Shown here piece by piece: positions 1-9,067 of a stretch of 64,000 bases of DNA; position 1 is the stretch's first letter; every line of letters starts with the position of its first letter. The DNA is from Myxococcales bacterium (lineage in GTDB: Bacteria; Myxococcota_A; Polyangia; Polyangiales; Polyangiaceae). The notes under the pieces are model-generated. The model worked only from the letters and a program-made list of their open reading frames with translations, did no database searches and was not told where the DNA came from. The stretch spans positions 1 through 64,000 of the forward strand of contig CAHJWM010000008.1 of assembly GCA_903642325.1 (NCBI GenBank), read 5' to 3'. Position numbers and translations under genes: made by a program.

Positions 1-1719
1 GCGGCGGCACCGCCGGCGTCGGCATCACGAGTCCGCGGGGCTCTCGACCCCGATGACTGGCTGCGCGCCGACGCCGCCGCCGCGCGGCTTGGCCGTCCCG
101 CGCCCAACCCGGATCAGCGCGTTGCCATTCGCGCCGCGCGCGAGGGGCAAGACTGCCTCGTCGTCCTGCCAGACGACGAGCAAGCCCTCGGCTGTTACCA
201 AACCTCTGCGCTGCTGCTTGCGCAGCCGACGGTCGTACTGTCGCCTTTTGCGTGCGAGCTGAGGCGTCAGCATGCGGCGCTGCTAGAGCGGCGGATCGCC
301 GTCGTCTGCCTGCTCGCCGAGCTCCCCATCGAAGAACGCAGTCGTGCCTTGGCGCGCATCGCCAAGGGCGGCGCGCTGTTGATCTTGTGCAGCCCCGAAG
401 CCCTGCGCGAAGCGGACGTGCGGCGAGCCCTCGGCAAGTCCGGAGTGGGGTTATTCGTGGTCGAAGAGGCCCACTGCGCGTGCGATTCCGCCCATGAGCT
501 GCGACCTTCCTATGCTGAGCTTCGCAATACAGTGCAGCGCCTCGGTACACCCCCCGTCATGGCGCTCACCCGCATTGCTCCGCGCACGCTCCGTGGCGAG
601 ATTTGCGAGCGCCTCGGTCTGACGGGGCCGGCAATCGTCGAGCGCTCTCCCATGCGCAAAAATCTGAGCATCGTGACCCGGCTTGCGCGCGGTGAAGCTC
701 GGCAAGCCGCTCTCCGGCGCATGGTGAGCCGCCTAAAGCTACCAGGATTGATCCTTTGCGCAACGCCGCACGACGCCGACAGTGTGCATACGGCGTTGCG
801 CGCCGCCGGCATGCCGAGCCACCGCTTCCACGCCGGCATGACCGCCGAGGATCGTGCACTCGAGCAGACGAGCTTTGCGATCGGCGAACCGTCGGTGATG
901 GTCGCGGTCAGTGCCTTTGCGCCAAGCAGCGGAGTACCGGGTATTGGCGAGCCAAGCGGCGTGGTGGGCTTCGGGCGTGATGCTCTGAGGCCTGATCTGC
1001 GGTTCGTAATTCATTATCAATCACCGGCATCGATTGAACAGTACCTGCGGGAGATCCAGTGCGCCGGTGGAGACGGCATGCCCGCCACGTGCGTGCTGCT
1101 GCACGAATCGAGTCATCGCAGCCTGCACGAGGTGATGTTGGCGCAACAGCGCCTTCGGGCCACGCACCTGGCAGACCTCGGCCGCGCCCTCGAACCATCG
1201 GCCCTCGCCGGCACCGCGATCACGATCGGGTCCCTCGCCTTGAGCATAGGACAGAGTCGGCGCACGACGGATCGTCTCACCGCGCTGTTGGCGGACACGG
1301 GCGCGATTTCGCGAGCGGGCGGAGAGGTTCGCGTGTCGTGTCCGCCGCAAGAGTTGTTCGAGATCTGCCGCAAGCTCGGGCTGCAGCTCTATGCGCTCCG
1401 CGAGCAAGACAGCCGGGGCTTGGCCGCGGTCACTGCCTTCGCAGAGAATCCGAGCTGCAAACTGGCCTTTTTGCAGCGTTACTTGGGCGAGCTCGAGCTC
1501 GTGGCCTGTGGCCGCTGTGATACCTGCGCGGGCGAGGATCTTCTTCTGAGCGAAGAGTCGTTTGCTCCAGAGCCATCCGCGCGGCGGGCCGCGGCCGAAC
1601 AATTCTCGGTTCGACCGATGCTCAATCCGCCGACGAGCGGCGTTCGGCTAGACGATGCGGCTCTCCCGGGATCGAAGCTGGCGAGCTACGGCAGGCCTAA
1701 TCCTCGAGGCGGTCGCTGA
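1..1719 (+). CDS. RecQ-like superfamily 2 helicase homologue, 5' truncated by window, degenerate ATPase motifs
   Basis: The reading frame is open from base 1, so the true start lies outside the window; 572 residues are visible. The order of motifs follows RecQ: a DQ..AI....GQDCLVVLP stretch (motif 0/I), EEAHCACDSAHELRPSY (motif II), MALTRIAP (motif III), FVIHYQSPASIEQYLREI (motif V/VI) and a C-terminal zinc cluster with SCK...CGRCDTC. The hallmark residues are altered. The Walker A GGGKS is replaced by DDEQALG, DEAH is EEAH, and the QxxGRxGRDG arginine-finger motif reads IQCAGGDG. About 17 extra residues split motif V. The zinc cysteines survive. I infer a RecQ paralogue that is unlikely to hydrolyse ATP normally but may still bind DNA or partners. 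The last 23 bp overlap the convergent isocitrate dehydrogenase gene. Confidence 0.75.
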   Translation, partial: AAAPPASASRVRGALDPDDWLRADAAAARLGRPAPNPDQRVAIRAAREGQDCLVVLPDDEQALGCYQTSALLLAQPTVVLSPFACELRRQHAALLERRIAVVCLLAELPIEERSRALARIAKGGALLILCSPEALREADVRRALGKSGVGLFVVEEAHCACDSAHELRPSYAELRNTVQRLGTPPVMALTRIAPRTLRGEICERLGLTGPAIVERSPMRKNLSIVTRLARGEARQAALRRMVSRLKLPGLILCATPHDADSVHTALRAAGMPSHRFHAGMTAEDRALEQTSFAIGEPSVMVAVSAFAPSSGVPGIGEPSGVVGFGRDALRPDLRFVIHYQSPASIEQYLREIQCAGGDGMPATCVLLHESSHRSLHEVMLAQQRLRATHLADLGRALEPSALAGTAITIGSLALSIGQSRRTTDRLTALLADTGAISRAGGEVRVSCPPQELFEICRKLGLQLYALREQDSRGLAAVTAFAENPSCKLAFLQRYLGELELVACGRCDTCAGEDLLLSEESFAPEPSARRAAAEQFSVRPMLNPPTSGVRLDDAALPGSKLASYGRPNPRGGR

Positions 1720-2728
1720 CGGCGCGCGCGAACTCGCGCGTACCGAGCGACCCCCCGATATCACGCGTTTTCTCACCTTCCTGAAGTGCCCGATCGTATG
1801 CGCGTCGGATCCGCTCACCGGCACGCCGACTCTCTTCGTCTCCGCGTGTATCAGCGAGGTGCTTGAGTAACATCGTGGAGCTCATCAAGAGCGCTAGCGG
1901 ATTGGCCAAATTTTTTCCGGCAATGTCCGGCGCCGAGCCATGCACCGCCTCGAATACGGCGTCGTCGTCACCGATATTGGCGCCCGGGGTCACGCCCAGG
2001 CCTCCCACCAAACCCGCGCACAAATCCGAGCAAATATCGCCATATAAGTTCTCGCACATCACGATGTCGAACTGCGTGGGGTCCTGCACCATACGCATCT
2101 GCGCGGCATCGATGATGACCTCTTCGTATTCGATGTTTGGATAGTCATGCTTGTGCACCTTGCGCGCTTCGTCGAGCAGCATGCCGTCGCTCATTTTCAT
2201 GATGTTGGCCTTGTGGAAAACGCTGATTTTTGTGCGTTTTCGATGGGTCGCGTAGCGGAAGGTCCAAAGCGCGATGCGGTGGCAGGCAACCCGCGTGGCG
2301 ACTTTCATGCTCACGACGACGCCGTCCGTGATCAAATTCTCGATGCCGCTGTACAGCCCCTCCGTGTTCTCGCGCACGATGATCAAGTCGACGTTGTCGA
2401 AGCGGGTCTTCACGCCGGGCATGTTCCGGATGGGGCGCACCGCGGCATACAGGTTCAAAGTTCTGCGCAAAGCAACGTTGACGGAGCTGAAGCCCTTGCC
2501 CACGGGCGTCGTGCACGGACCCTTGAGTGCGATGTGATGTTGGCGAATGGCGGCGAGCGTCGACTCGGGTAACGTATCGCCCAACTTCAGGTCGAGCGCG
2601 GTTTGACCCGCATGGTGCGTCTCGAAGCGCAACGGCGCTTTGGCTGCCTCCAGCACGCTCAGCACGGCCTCGCTCACTTCCGGTCCGATGCCATCTCCAG
2701 GGATCAACACAGCGGTGTGGGTGGTCAT
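1697..2728 (-). CDS. Isocitrate/isopropylmalate dehydrogenase family protein, probably NAD-dependent isocitrate dehydrogenase
   Basis: A 343-residue beta-decarboxylating dehydrogenase. It opens with the family's AVLIPGDGIGPEV motif. It carries the substrate-arginine region, RENTEGLYSGIE, the Lys/Asp catalytic segment around FHKANIMKMSDG and DIVMCENLYGDICSDL, and the cofactor loop FEAVHGSAPDIAGKNLANP. RENTEGLYSG and the short overall length fit the NAD-linked isocitrate dehydrogenase/homoisocitrate group better than LeuB. The reaction would be isocitrate to 2-oxoglutarate plus CO2 in the TCA cycle. The start was set at the ATG at 2728, just before the conserved motif; an upstream in-frame ATG at 2758 would add ten unlikely residues. 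It is convergent with, and overlaps, the RecQ-like gene. Substrate within the family is inferred. Confidence 0.88.
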   Translation of the reverse strand: MTTHTAVLIPGDGIGPEVSEAVLSVLEAAKAPLRFETHHAGQTALDLKLGDTLPESTLAAIRQHHIALKGPCTTPVGKGFSSVNVALRRTLNLYAAVRPIRNMPGVKTRFDNVDLIIVRENTEGLYSGIENLITDGVVVSMKVATRVACHRIALWTFRYATHRKRTKISVFHKANIMKMSDGMLLDEARKVHKHDYPNIEYEEVIIDAAQMRMVQDPTQFDIVMCENLYGDICSDLCAGLVGGLGVTPGANIGDDDAVFEAVHGSAPDIAGKNLANPLALLMSSTMLLKHLADTRGDEESRRAGERIRRAYDRALQEGEKTRDIGGSLGTREFARAVSDRLED

Positions 2729-3060
2729 CGATGTCACGTAATACAAATTTCCCGGCATTGCACGGGCCCGCCCGAGAACAGCCTGGCCCTGCTCAGCGCA
2801 GGAAGCCGGAGCGGATGGCTATGCCGTGGTGGTCCAGCTCGGCGACCGACCATGTGCGGCGTCGCCGCAGACGACGAGGGTTTGCGTCGAACCTCACCCC
2901 ACTGATCGCCGCGCGCGCCAGGGCGAGACTCGCGTAACGCGGGCCACGGCGATGTTCGATCGACACGGGTAAGTGGCGGCGATTAGCCGGCAACTCGCCG
3001 GCGCTCGCCAGCCACGAAAGCCATCTTCCGCGAGGCCGACGCGCCGGCACGCCTGCTGCT
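2729..3060. other. Divergent intergenic region, 332 bp
   Basis: Lies between the divergently oriented isocitrate dehydrogenase and ComM-like genes and should hold both promoters. A minus-strand frame of 93 codons (3074 to 2793) is open through most of it, but it overlaps the comM start and resembles no family I recognise. No clear repeat, RNA or operator was seen. Confidence 0.4.
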
Positions 3061-4659
3061 GTGGAGCAAGTCATGCCCGAAGGCTCTCACACCACGACCA
3101 TCTGCGGCCCGGAGCTGGGACTTGCCGTGGCCGAAGCCAGCACGCTGATCGGTCTCGATGCTCATCCAATCCAAGTCGAAGTGTCGTCGACGCGTGGGCC
3201 ATCTTTTTTTCAAATGGTCGGCCTGGCGGAAGCCGCCGTGCGTGAGGCCCGGGTCCGCGTCGCAAGCGCATTGGCACGGCTCGGCGTGCTGCTCGATGAA
3301 TACGCGATCACGGTCAATTTGGCCCCCGCGGACGTGCGCAAGGGCGGTGCGGCACTCGATTTGGCGATTGCGGTGGCTATCTTGGGCGCTGTTGGCGTGG
3401 TGCCGGCTCACTCTCTCGAAGGCGTACTGCTTGTGGGCGAGCTGTCCCTCGACGGTAGCCTGCGCCCGGTACGCGGTCTCTTGCCTCAGCTCGAGGGAGC
3501 GCGCGCTCGCGGCATGACCAGCGCAGTCGTCCCAGGGAGCAATGCGGCCGAAGCCGGGCTCGCGACAAGCATCACCGTCTTCCGCGCCGATTCGCTGGCC
3601 ATGCTGACCGCACACTTGCTCGATGAGCATGAGCTGCCGCGGGTCGAGCGCACCGAGTTCAAGCCGGAGTTTCCTCATACTGGGTGCGACCTGGCAGACG
3701 TGCGCGGACAAGCCACCGCCCGCCGGGCGCTCGAGATCGCGGCAGCGGGCAGCCACAACTTGCTGATGATGGGCCCCCCCGGATCCGGCAAGACCATGCT
3801 GGCTCGGCTTTTGCCGACCTTGTTGCCTCCGCTGCGCTTCGAGGAGGCTATCGATTGTACGGCCATTCATAGCGTTGCGGGCTTGCTACCGAACGATAGG
3901 GGAGTGGTGTGTGAACGTCCGTTTCGCGCGCCTCATCACTCGGTGAGTGAGGCTGGCTTGGTCGGAGGCGGGGATGTACCCCGGCCCGGCGAAGTTAGCC
4001 TGGCTCATCACGGGGTGCTGTTTCTGGACGAGCTCGCCGAGTTTCGGCGCTCGGCGCTCGAGGCGCTGCGCCAACCGCTCGAAGACGGCTTCGTGAATAT
4101 CGCACGTGCCCGCGCGCGTGCCCGCTTCCCCGCACGTCCGCTCTTGATCGGTGCCGTGAATCCGTGCGCATGCGGTTACTACGGCCATCCGCGCCTCGTT
4201 TGCCGCTGTTCGGAGGCAGCGCGGGAGCGTTATCGCGGCCGGCTCTCTGGCCCCCTTCTGGATCGGCTGGACATTCACGTGTCCGTTCCACCGGTAGAAG
4301 TCTCCGCGCTCGTGCACCGCGCGAAGGGAGAAAGCTCGGCGGCGGTCCGCGAACGGGTGACGCTCGCTCGCAACGTGCAGGTCACGCGCGCGCGCCGACT
4401 GAAGCTGCACTGCATGCTCAACTCACAGTTGTCGGGCGCCGATCTCGAACGCGTCGTCAATCTGGAAAACGAGAGTCGGAGGCTGATCGAAGCGGCGGTC
4501 AGCCGCCTCGGGCTATCAGCACGAGCATTCAGCAAGGTGCTTCGTGTAGCCCGCACGATCGCCGACCTCGAGGGCGCCGAAGCCGTGCGAACTCCGCACG
4601 TCGCAGAGGCCATTCAGGGCCGGATCCTGACCTCCGGTTCAGGTCGCCCGGGTGGCTGA
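3061..4659 (+). CDS. comM: YifB/ComM family Mg-chelatase-like AAA+ ATPase
   Basis: A 532-residue protein. The N-terminal part (about residues 20-185) is the ChlI/Lon-protease-like domain, including NLAPADVRKGGAALDLA. It is followed by the Mg-chelatase AAA+ core with Walker A GPPGSGKT at about residues 238-245, Walker B LFLDELAEF, the cysteine loop NPCACGYYGHP and the C-terminal Mg_chelatase_C region. ComM is a hexameric helicase that promotes branch migration during natural transformation; the wider YifB family is less well characterised. The start is GTG at 3061 or ATG at 3073, which gives a nearly identical product. It sits 72 bp upstream of recA in the same direction, which suits a joint recombination role. 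Confidence 0.93.
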   Translation: MEQVMPEGSHTTTICGPELGLAVAEASTLIGLDAHPIQVEVSSTRGPSFFQMVGLAEAAVREARVRVASALARLGVLLDEYAITVNLAPADVRKGGAALDLAIAVAILGAVGVVPAHSLEGVLLVGELSLDGSLRPVRGLLPQLEGARARGMTSAVVPGSNAAEAGLATSITVFRADSLAMLTAHLLDEHELPRVERTEFKPEFPHTGCDLADVRGQATARRALEIAAAGSHNLLMMGPPGSGKTMLARLLPTLLPPLRFEEAIDCTAIHSVAGLLPNDRGVVCERPFRAPHHSVSEAGLVGGGDVPRPGEVSLAHHGVLFLDELAEFRRSALEALRQPLEDGFVNIARARARARFPARPLLIGAVNPCACGYYGHPRLVCRCSEAARERYRGRLSGPLLDRLDIHVSVPPVEVSALVHRAKGESSAAVRERVTLARNVQVTRARRLKLHCMLNSQLSGADLERVVNLENESRRLIEAAVSRLGLSARAFSKVLRVARTIADLEGAEAVRTPHVAEAIQGRILTSGSGRPGG

Positions 4660-4731
4660 CAGAAAGATTTTGAGCTCGAACAGCGCGAGCCCGCGCCGTC
4701 CGGACTCGAAAAGTAAGAAGAAAAGGCAGTC

Positions 4732-5814
4732 ATGAGCGAAGATAAGAAGTCCCAGAAACAAGAAGCGCTGCGCGTGGTCGTGCAAGGTCTCGAAAAGACT
4801 TACGGCCAAGGTACGATCATGCAGCTCGGTGGTGGCGCCCCAGAACCGATCGCGGTGATTCCGAGCGGAGCACTCGTTCTCGACGAGGCTCTCGGCGTCG
4901 GCGGCTACCCACGCGGTCGCGTCGTCGAGATCTTCGGTCCCGAATCGAGCGGCAAGACCACCCTCACCTTGCACGCGATCGCCGAAGCTCAGCGAGCCGG
5001 CGGGGTGGCGGCCTTCATCGACGCCGAGCACGCCTTCGATCTTCGGTATGCGCGCGGCATTGGCATCGATCTGAAGAAGCTGCTCATGTCGCAGCCTGAC
5101 TGCGGTGAGCAGGCGCTGGAAATCGCCGAAGCCTTGACGCGCTCGGGCGCGGTGGACTTGATCGTAATAGACTCGGTGGCGGCCCTGGTCCCCAAAGCCG
5201 AGATCGAAGGCGACATGGGTGACGCGCACATGGGTTTACAAGCCCGATTGATGAGCCAGGCATTGCGCAAATTGACGGCGGTTGCCAGTAAGACAGGCAC
5301 TACGCTCATCTTCATCAATCAGCTGCGCATGAAAATCGGTGTCGTCTTCGGAAATCCCGAAACGACCACCGGTGGCAATGCGCTCAAATTTTACGCTAGC
5401 GTTCGTCTGGATGTGCGGCGGACGGGCAAGGTAACCCTGGGCGAAAATGTAGTGGGCAATCGGACACGGGTGAAAGTGGTGAAGAACAAGTGCTCGCCGC
5501 CGTTCACCGAAGCCGAGTTCGATATTCGCTGGGGCACCGGCATCGACACCGGTGCGGATCTGGTCGAGGTGGCGGCCCAAGCCGGCGTGCTCGAGAAGAG
5601 CGGCTCCCACTACCTATTCGAAGGTAAAAGCATCGGCCAAGGCCGGGACAAGACACGCGACGCGATCCTGACCGACCCGGCACTATTTCAAGCAGTGCGC
5701 AAGAGGACGCTCGACGCCCTACCCTCTCAGGCTCGTCAGCGTAAGAGCGAGGCGGCCCCTGATATCGATACGCCTGACAAACCCGACAAGTCCGAAAAGA
5801 AACGCGCGGCCTGA
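4732..5814 (+). CDS. recA: Recombinase RecA
   Basis: A 360-residue RecA. It has Walker [10 protein letters not shown], Walker [11 protein letters not shown], the L1/L2 DNA-binding loops ([20 protein letters not shown] and [15 protein letters not shown]) and the [10 protein letters not shown] segment. RecA forms the strand-exchange filament and triggers LexA self-cleavage. The family-typical AEHALDPxYA is [10 protein letters not shown] here. The C-terminal tail is rich in Lys, Asp and Pro rather than uniformly acidic. An AAAAGG ribosome-binding site precedes the ATG. No recognisable LexA box was found in the 72 bp upstream, so SOS control may use another motif or the comM promoter. Confidence 0.98.
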   Translation: MSEDKKSQKQEALRVVVQGLEKTYGQGTIMQLGGGAPEPIAVIPSGALVLDEALGVGGYPRGRVVEIFGPESSGKTTLTLHAIAEAQRAGGVAAFIDAEHAFDLRYARGIGIDLKKLLMSQPDCGEQALEIAEALTRSGAVDLIVIDSVAALVPKAEIEGDMGDAHMGLQARLMSQALRKLTAVASKTGTTLIFINQLRMKIGVVFGNPETTTGGNALKFYASVRLDVRRTGKVTLGENVVGNRTRVKVVKNKCSPPFTEAEFDIRWGTGIDTGADLVEVAAQAGVLEKSGSHYLFEGKSIGQGRDKTRDAILTDPALFQAVRKRTLDALPSQARQRKSEAAPDIDTPDKPDKSEKKRAA

Positions 5815-5924
5815 ATGCGCGCCGGCCCCGGCGCCGGGGCGGCTACGAGCTCGTCGGGAGTGTAACCGTAGAGCACGGATCACTGGCAAAATGAGTGCCG
5901 TGCGAGTAAGCATTTCTTTCGGCA

Positions 5925-8684
5925 ATGCCCTCGCTGAGCTCGAGCATCGTGAACCAGCAGGTCGCCTCGGTGCGAGACGTCGAAGAAGCGTTGTCGCGCC
6001 AGTCGCTCTATGGAGGCGATCTGATCACGAATTTGCTCGAGCTCGCGACCGTGAGTGAAGAGCGGCTGAGCAGGTTGCTCGCGGAGAGCCACGGCCTGGA
6101 GGCGGCGCCGGTGGGTGAGCTGCCGGTTGCACCGGATTACGTGCGACGCTTGGTTCCGGGGGACGTCGCGCAACGCTTCGGCCTGTATCCACTGGGCGAG
6201 CGAGACGGCTCGCTCACCGTGGCCGTCGCCGAACCGCTACCTAATGAGACCGAGCAAGATTTAGCGTTCTCGCTCGGCACGGGCCTGGTTCAGAAAGTCG
6301 CACTGCTAGTGCGTGTTCGCCAGGCTATCGCGCGTGATTACGCAAGCCCTCTCGATCGCCGGTCACTGCGTGTGCTCGCGCGCCTGAGCGGTCAGCCAGA
6401 TCCCAGCCCGAGCTCGATGCCGAGTCAGCTCGGCCCCCCTGCGGAGTCGGGTCCGGCGTCAGCGGTCGTCCGCACTGATTTGCCTGCAACACTCGCGGCA
6501 GCGCCAGCCAATGCTAGCGGGAGCGCTGACTCGCGTACAGCGCGCGTGCCGGCAGTGCCCGACTTCAGAAGCCTCGTCAATGCGGCGCCGCAAAACCGGG
6601 CTCGGCGGCTCGGGCCGTTTACCGCCGCCATGGCCGAGCGGGGCCTGTTCGAAGCAGAATCCCGGGATGACGTGCTGCGCGCGTTTTTCGACTTCGCGAG
6701 TCAGTACTTCGAGTATTCCGCCATGTTCGCCGTCCATGGTGATCTCGCGGAGGGGAGAGACGCTGCAGGCGCCGGCGCGTCGCGCGCGCGCATCATCACC
6801 GTAGGGGTACCGCTCGATTTACCGAGCGCCATGTCGCGTGCACGCGATTCGGCAGCATATGAGCTTACCCGGCTCGGTAGCGGTGGGCTAGATGGCGCGC
6901 TAGCCAAGGATCTCGAGCGCCATCCAGGCCGGTCCGTGTTGTTCATACCGGTGCAAGTACGTGGTCGCACCGTGCTCATCCTGTATGGGGATCATGGCGA
7001 CCGGGATGTGGCGCTCAGTGAAGTTGGAGAGGTGATTTCCTTCGCGCCTTTGGTGGCTAATGCCCTCGAGCGCGTGATCCTACGCCGCCGCATGCGTGAT
7101 AAGGGAGAGCCCGTACCGCCTCCGCCGAGTGCGGGGTTCGGGCGGCGGGAGCCTGCTCCGCCCCGGCCAAGCGCCGCGGAACGGGCCGCCACTCTCGCTT
7201 CGGTGATCGGCGAGCGCTTCGATGCGCGCGTCTCCGGCGAGGCGCAATTGCCGAATCCGCAGTCGGCTGCGCCACCTGGGCCGGCGTCGGAGGGTTCTGC
7301 GCCGTCGCCATCGCCTCGAATCGACACGCCTACCGCGCCAACCGTCGTGCAACGGATGATCTCGATCGGCCCGCTTCCGCCGTTGCCGAGCTTCGACCCT
7401 GCGCCGCCGTCGTCGAGACCACGCTCCGAGCCAAACCGGGCGACCGCGGACGCGGGCTGGGGCGTGGCTCCTGGCCCCGCGTCGTTTCCGCACGTCGAAC
7501 GCGGCACGAAGCCGGGCGTCGGAAGCGCATTGGAAGAACCCCATGACGGGCGGCAACTCACAGCATCGCAGCGTTCTGGGTCTCTGCCGCGTTTGCAGCT
7601 CGTGCCCGAGGAGCCAGCCGCGGACGCCCCGTCGGAAGCGCCAGAGATCCATGTCTCGGAGAGCTCGAGCGAGCTCAGCGCAGATGATGAAGAATACCGG
7701 ATGAGCTCCGAAACAAGCGGCGTACCGCTCGCTCCCGCGTCCCGGTCCCTCGCCTATAGCGCCCGCCCCCTGCCGCCCCGCGATGCCTCACAAGACATGC
7801 AACTGCCAAGCGTGATCGTGGACGTCGCCAGCGACACGAACGAGCTGGTGCGGCGCCTGATGGGCGGCGATGGGAGCGCCGGCGAACAGCTCCTTCGCAT
7901 CGGGGACTCGGCCATCACCGTCTTGGTCAGCATCTTTCCGGGACCGATCAGCGCCGAGCTCCGGCGCAGCTCGGGAGACGGGCCGGCAAAGGCATCGGAA
8001 TGCGGGCCGGTGCTCCGTACCCTGGCGCGCATGGGCCTGCGCCCGGTGCCCTTCGTGGTCGTGCGCACCGCGGACGGGGATCCCGTCGTCCGCGCCTGGG
8101 CCACGCGCTTGCTCGGCGAAATGCCCAGCAACGAGTCGGCGCAAGCCGTCGCGCGACGCTTGACCGATGACGACGCGGAGGTGCGGCGCGGCGCGCTCGC
8201 CGCTGGCCACATGCTCCTTCACCATGCCGAAGCCGCCGAAGCCTTGCAGGCCAAGATCGCCGAAACCATTGGCGACACGACGCGCGCGGAGGAAACGCGT
8301 CACTCCTTGATCGAGGCGTTGGCCGAGTTGCGCGCGCCGCTGGTCGTGCCGACGCTGATTCGACTCCTGGAAGGTGATTCGCCCGACATCGTGCGCTCTG
8401 CGCACTGGGCGCTTGGTGTGATCACGCGCCAGGACTTCGGTACGAAAGCTGGGCCATGGGAAGAGTGGTGGTCGGCCAACGGCGGGCGAAATCGCATCGA
8501 GTGGCTCATCGACTCGCTGATGCACGAAAATCAAGAGCTGCGTCGGACCGCGGGCGATGAGTTGAAGAGTTTGACCAAAGAGTATTTTGGTTACTACGAC
8601 GATTTGCCGAAAAAGGAGCGCGAGCGCGCGCAAGAGCGTTACCGTCAGTGGTGGGAGAGCAAGGGTAAGGCCCGCTTCCACTGA
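5925..8684 (+). CDS. GspE-N/MshEN-type domain protein with GAF-like region and C-terminal HEAT repeats
   Basis: A 919-residue protein built in four parts. Residues about 10-145 resemble the N-terminal domain of type II secretion/pilus ATPases (EERLSRLLAESHGLE, VAVAEPLP). Residues about 225-395 look like a GAF-type sensor fold preceded by FFDFASQYFEYSAMFAV. Residues about 400-625 are Pro/Ser/Ala-rich and probably disordered. Residues about 630-919 contain HEAT-like helical repeats (DPVVRAWATRLLGE, DDDAEVRRGALAAGH, DSPDIVRSAHWALG). There is no ATPase domain. The MshEN part could bind c-di-GMP in some relatives, but I cannot confirm the ligand motif. It probably acts as a cytoplasmic scaffold; the function is unknown. 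Confidence 0.82.
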   Translation: MPSLSSSIVNQQVASVRDVEEALSRQSLYGGDLITNLLELATVSEERLSRLLAESHGLEAAPVGELPVAPDYVRRLVPGDVAQRFGLYPLGERDGSLTVAVAEPLPNETEQDLAFSLGTGLVQKVALLVRVRQAIARDYASPLDRRSLRVLARLSGQPDPSPSSMPSQLGPPAESGPASAVVRTDLPATLAAAPANASGSADSRTARVPAVPDFRSLVNAAPQNRARRLGPFTAAMAERGLFEAESRDDVLRAFFDFASQYFEYSAMFAVHGDLAEGRDAAGAGASRARIITVGVPLDLPSAMSRARDSAAYELTRLGSGGLDGALAKDLERHPGRSVLFIPVQVRGRTVLILYGDHGDRDVALSEVGEVISFAPLVANALERVILRRRMRDKGEPVPPPPSAGFGRREPAPPRPSAAERAATLASVIGERFDARVSGEAQLPNPQSAAPPGPASEGSAPSPSPRIDTPTAPTVVQRMISIGPLPPLPSFDPAPPSSRPRSEPNRATADAGWGVAPGPASFPHVERGTKPGVGSALEEPHDGRQLTASQRSGSLPRLQLVPEEPAADAPSEAPEIHVSESSSELSADDEEYRMSSETSGVPLAPASRSLAYSARPLPPRDASQDMQLPSVIVDVASDTNELVRRLMGGDGSAGEQLLRIGDSAITVLVSIFPGPISAELRRSSGDGPAKASECGPVLRTLARMGLRPVPFVVVRTADGDPVVRAWATRLLGEMPSNESAQAVARRLTDDDAEVRRGALAAGHMLLHHAEAAEALQAKIAETIGDTTRAEETRHSLIEALAELRAPLVVPTLIRLLEGDSPDIVRSAHWALGVITRQDFGTKAGPWEEWWSANGGRNRIEWLIDSLMHENQELRRTAGDELKSLTKEYFGYYDDLPKKERERAQERYRQWWESKGKARFH

Positions 8685-8812
8685 TTTCGTGACGCGCGAC
8701 GAAAGCGTCCAGGTGTTCTTCTCCAGTTTGCGGGAAGTGTTCCTATTTCGCCGAGGCGACCGTCGGGCCAAGCGATGGACAGCCACGGAGAACCGTGGCA
8801 GGTCCATGCCCG

Positions 8813-9016
8813 ATGATCGATAGCGACCCGCACTTCGACCCAGGCCTGCGAGCGGCAAATCTCGCGCTGTCCGGCCGGAAACGGCGCGAAGTCAATCGCA
8901 TCAGCTCGCTGGAGCTTCGGTTCAGCGATCCCAAGAGCGAGCCGTGGGAAGCCCTGGCGCTGATCTCCGTGGGCTTGCTCAGCGTATTGGTCGTGGTCGG
9001 GCTGTGGCTGGCGTAG
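8813..9016 (+). CDS. Small single-span membrane protein
   Basis: A 67-residue hypothetical protein. The N-terminal part is polar and basic. Residues about 46-66 form one hydrophobic helix (ALALISVGLLSVLVVVGLWLA) that ends exactly at the C-terminus, as in a tail-anchored protein. ATG 8813 is the most likely start; an in-frame upstream start at 8795 would add six residues. It is followed directly by a strong inverted repeat and a convergent gene. No family was recognised. Confidence 0.6.
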   Translation: MIDSDPHFDPGLRAANLALSGRKRREVNRISSLELRFSDPKSEPWEALALISVGLLSVLVVVGLWLA

Positions 9017-9020
9017 CGCA

Positions 9021-9061
9021 CCGGAACCCGTAACTGGTTCCGGACGGCTGGCGCCGGAACC
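9021..9061. terminator. Bidirectional terminator-like hairpin with a third competing arm
   Basis: CCGGAACC (9021-9028) and GGTTCCGG (9036-9043) form a perfect 8-bp stem with a 7-nt loop. A second CCGGAACC at 9054-9061 can pair with the same central arm. It sits between two convergent genes ending at 9016 and 9068, the expected place for a shared terminator. No long T-tract follows. Confidence 0.65.
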
Positions 9062-9067
9062 AAGCCC

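Noticed and set aside
2793-3074. Minus-strand open frame of 93 codons in the gap before comM
   Set aside because: It overlaps the comM start, and no motif or family was recognised; long random frames are expected in GC-rich DNA.
4660-4731. LexA/SOS box before recA
   Set aside because: Only poorly spaced CTG and CAG triplets are present; no credible operator in the known consensus forms.
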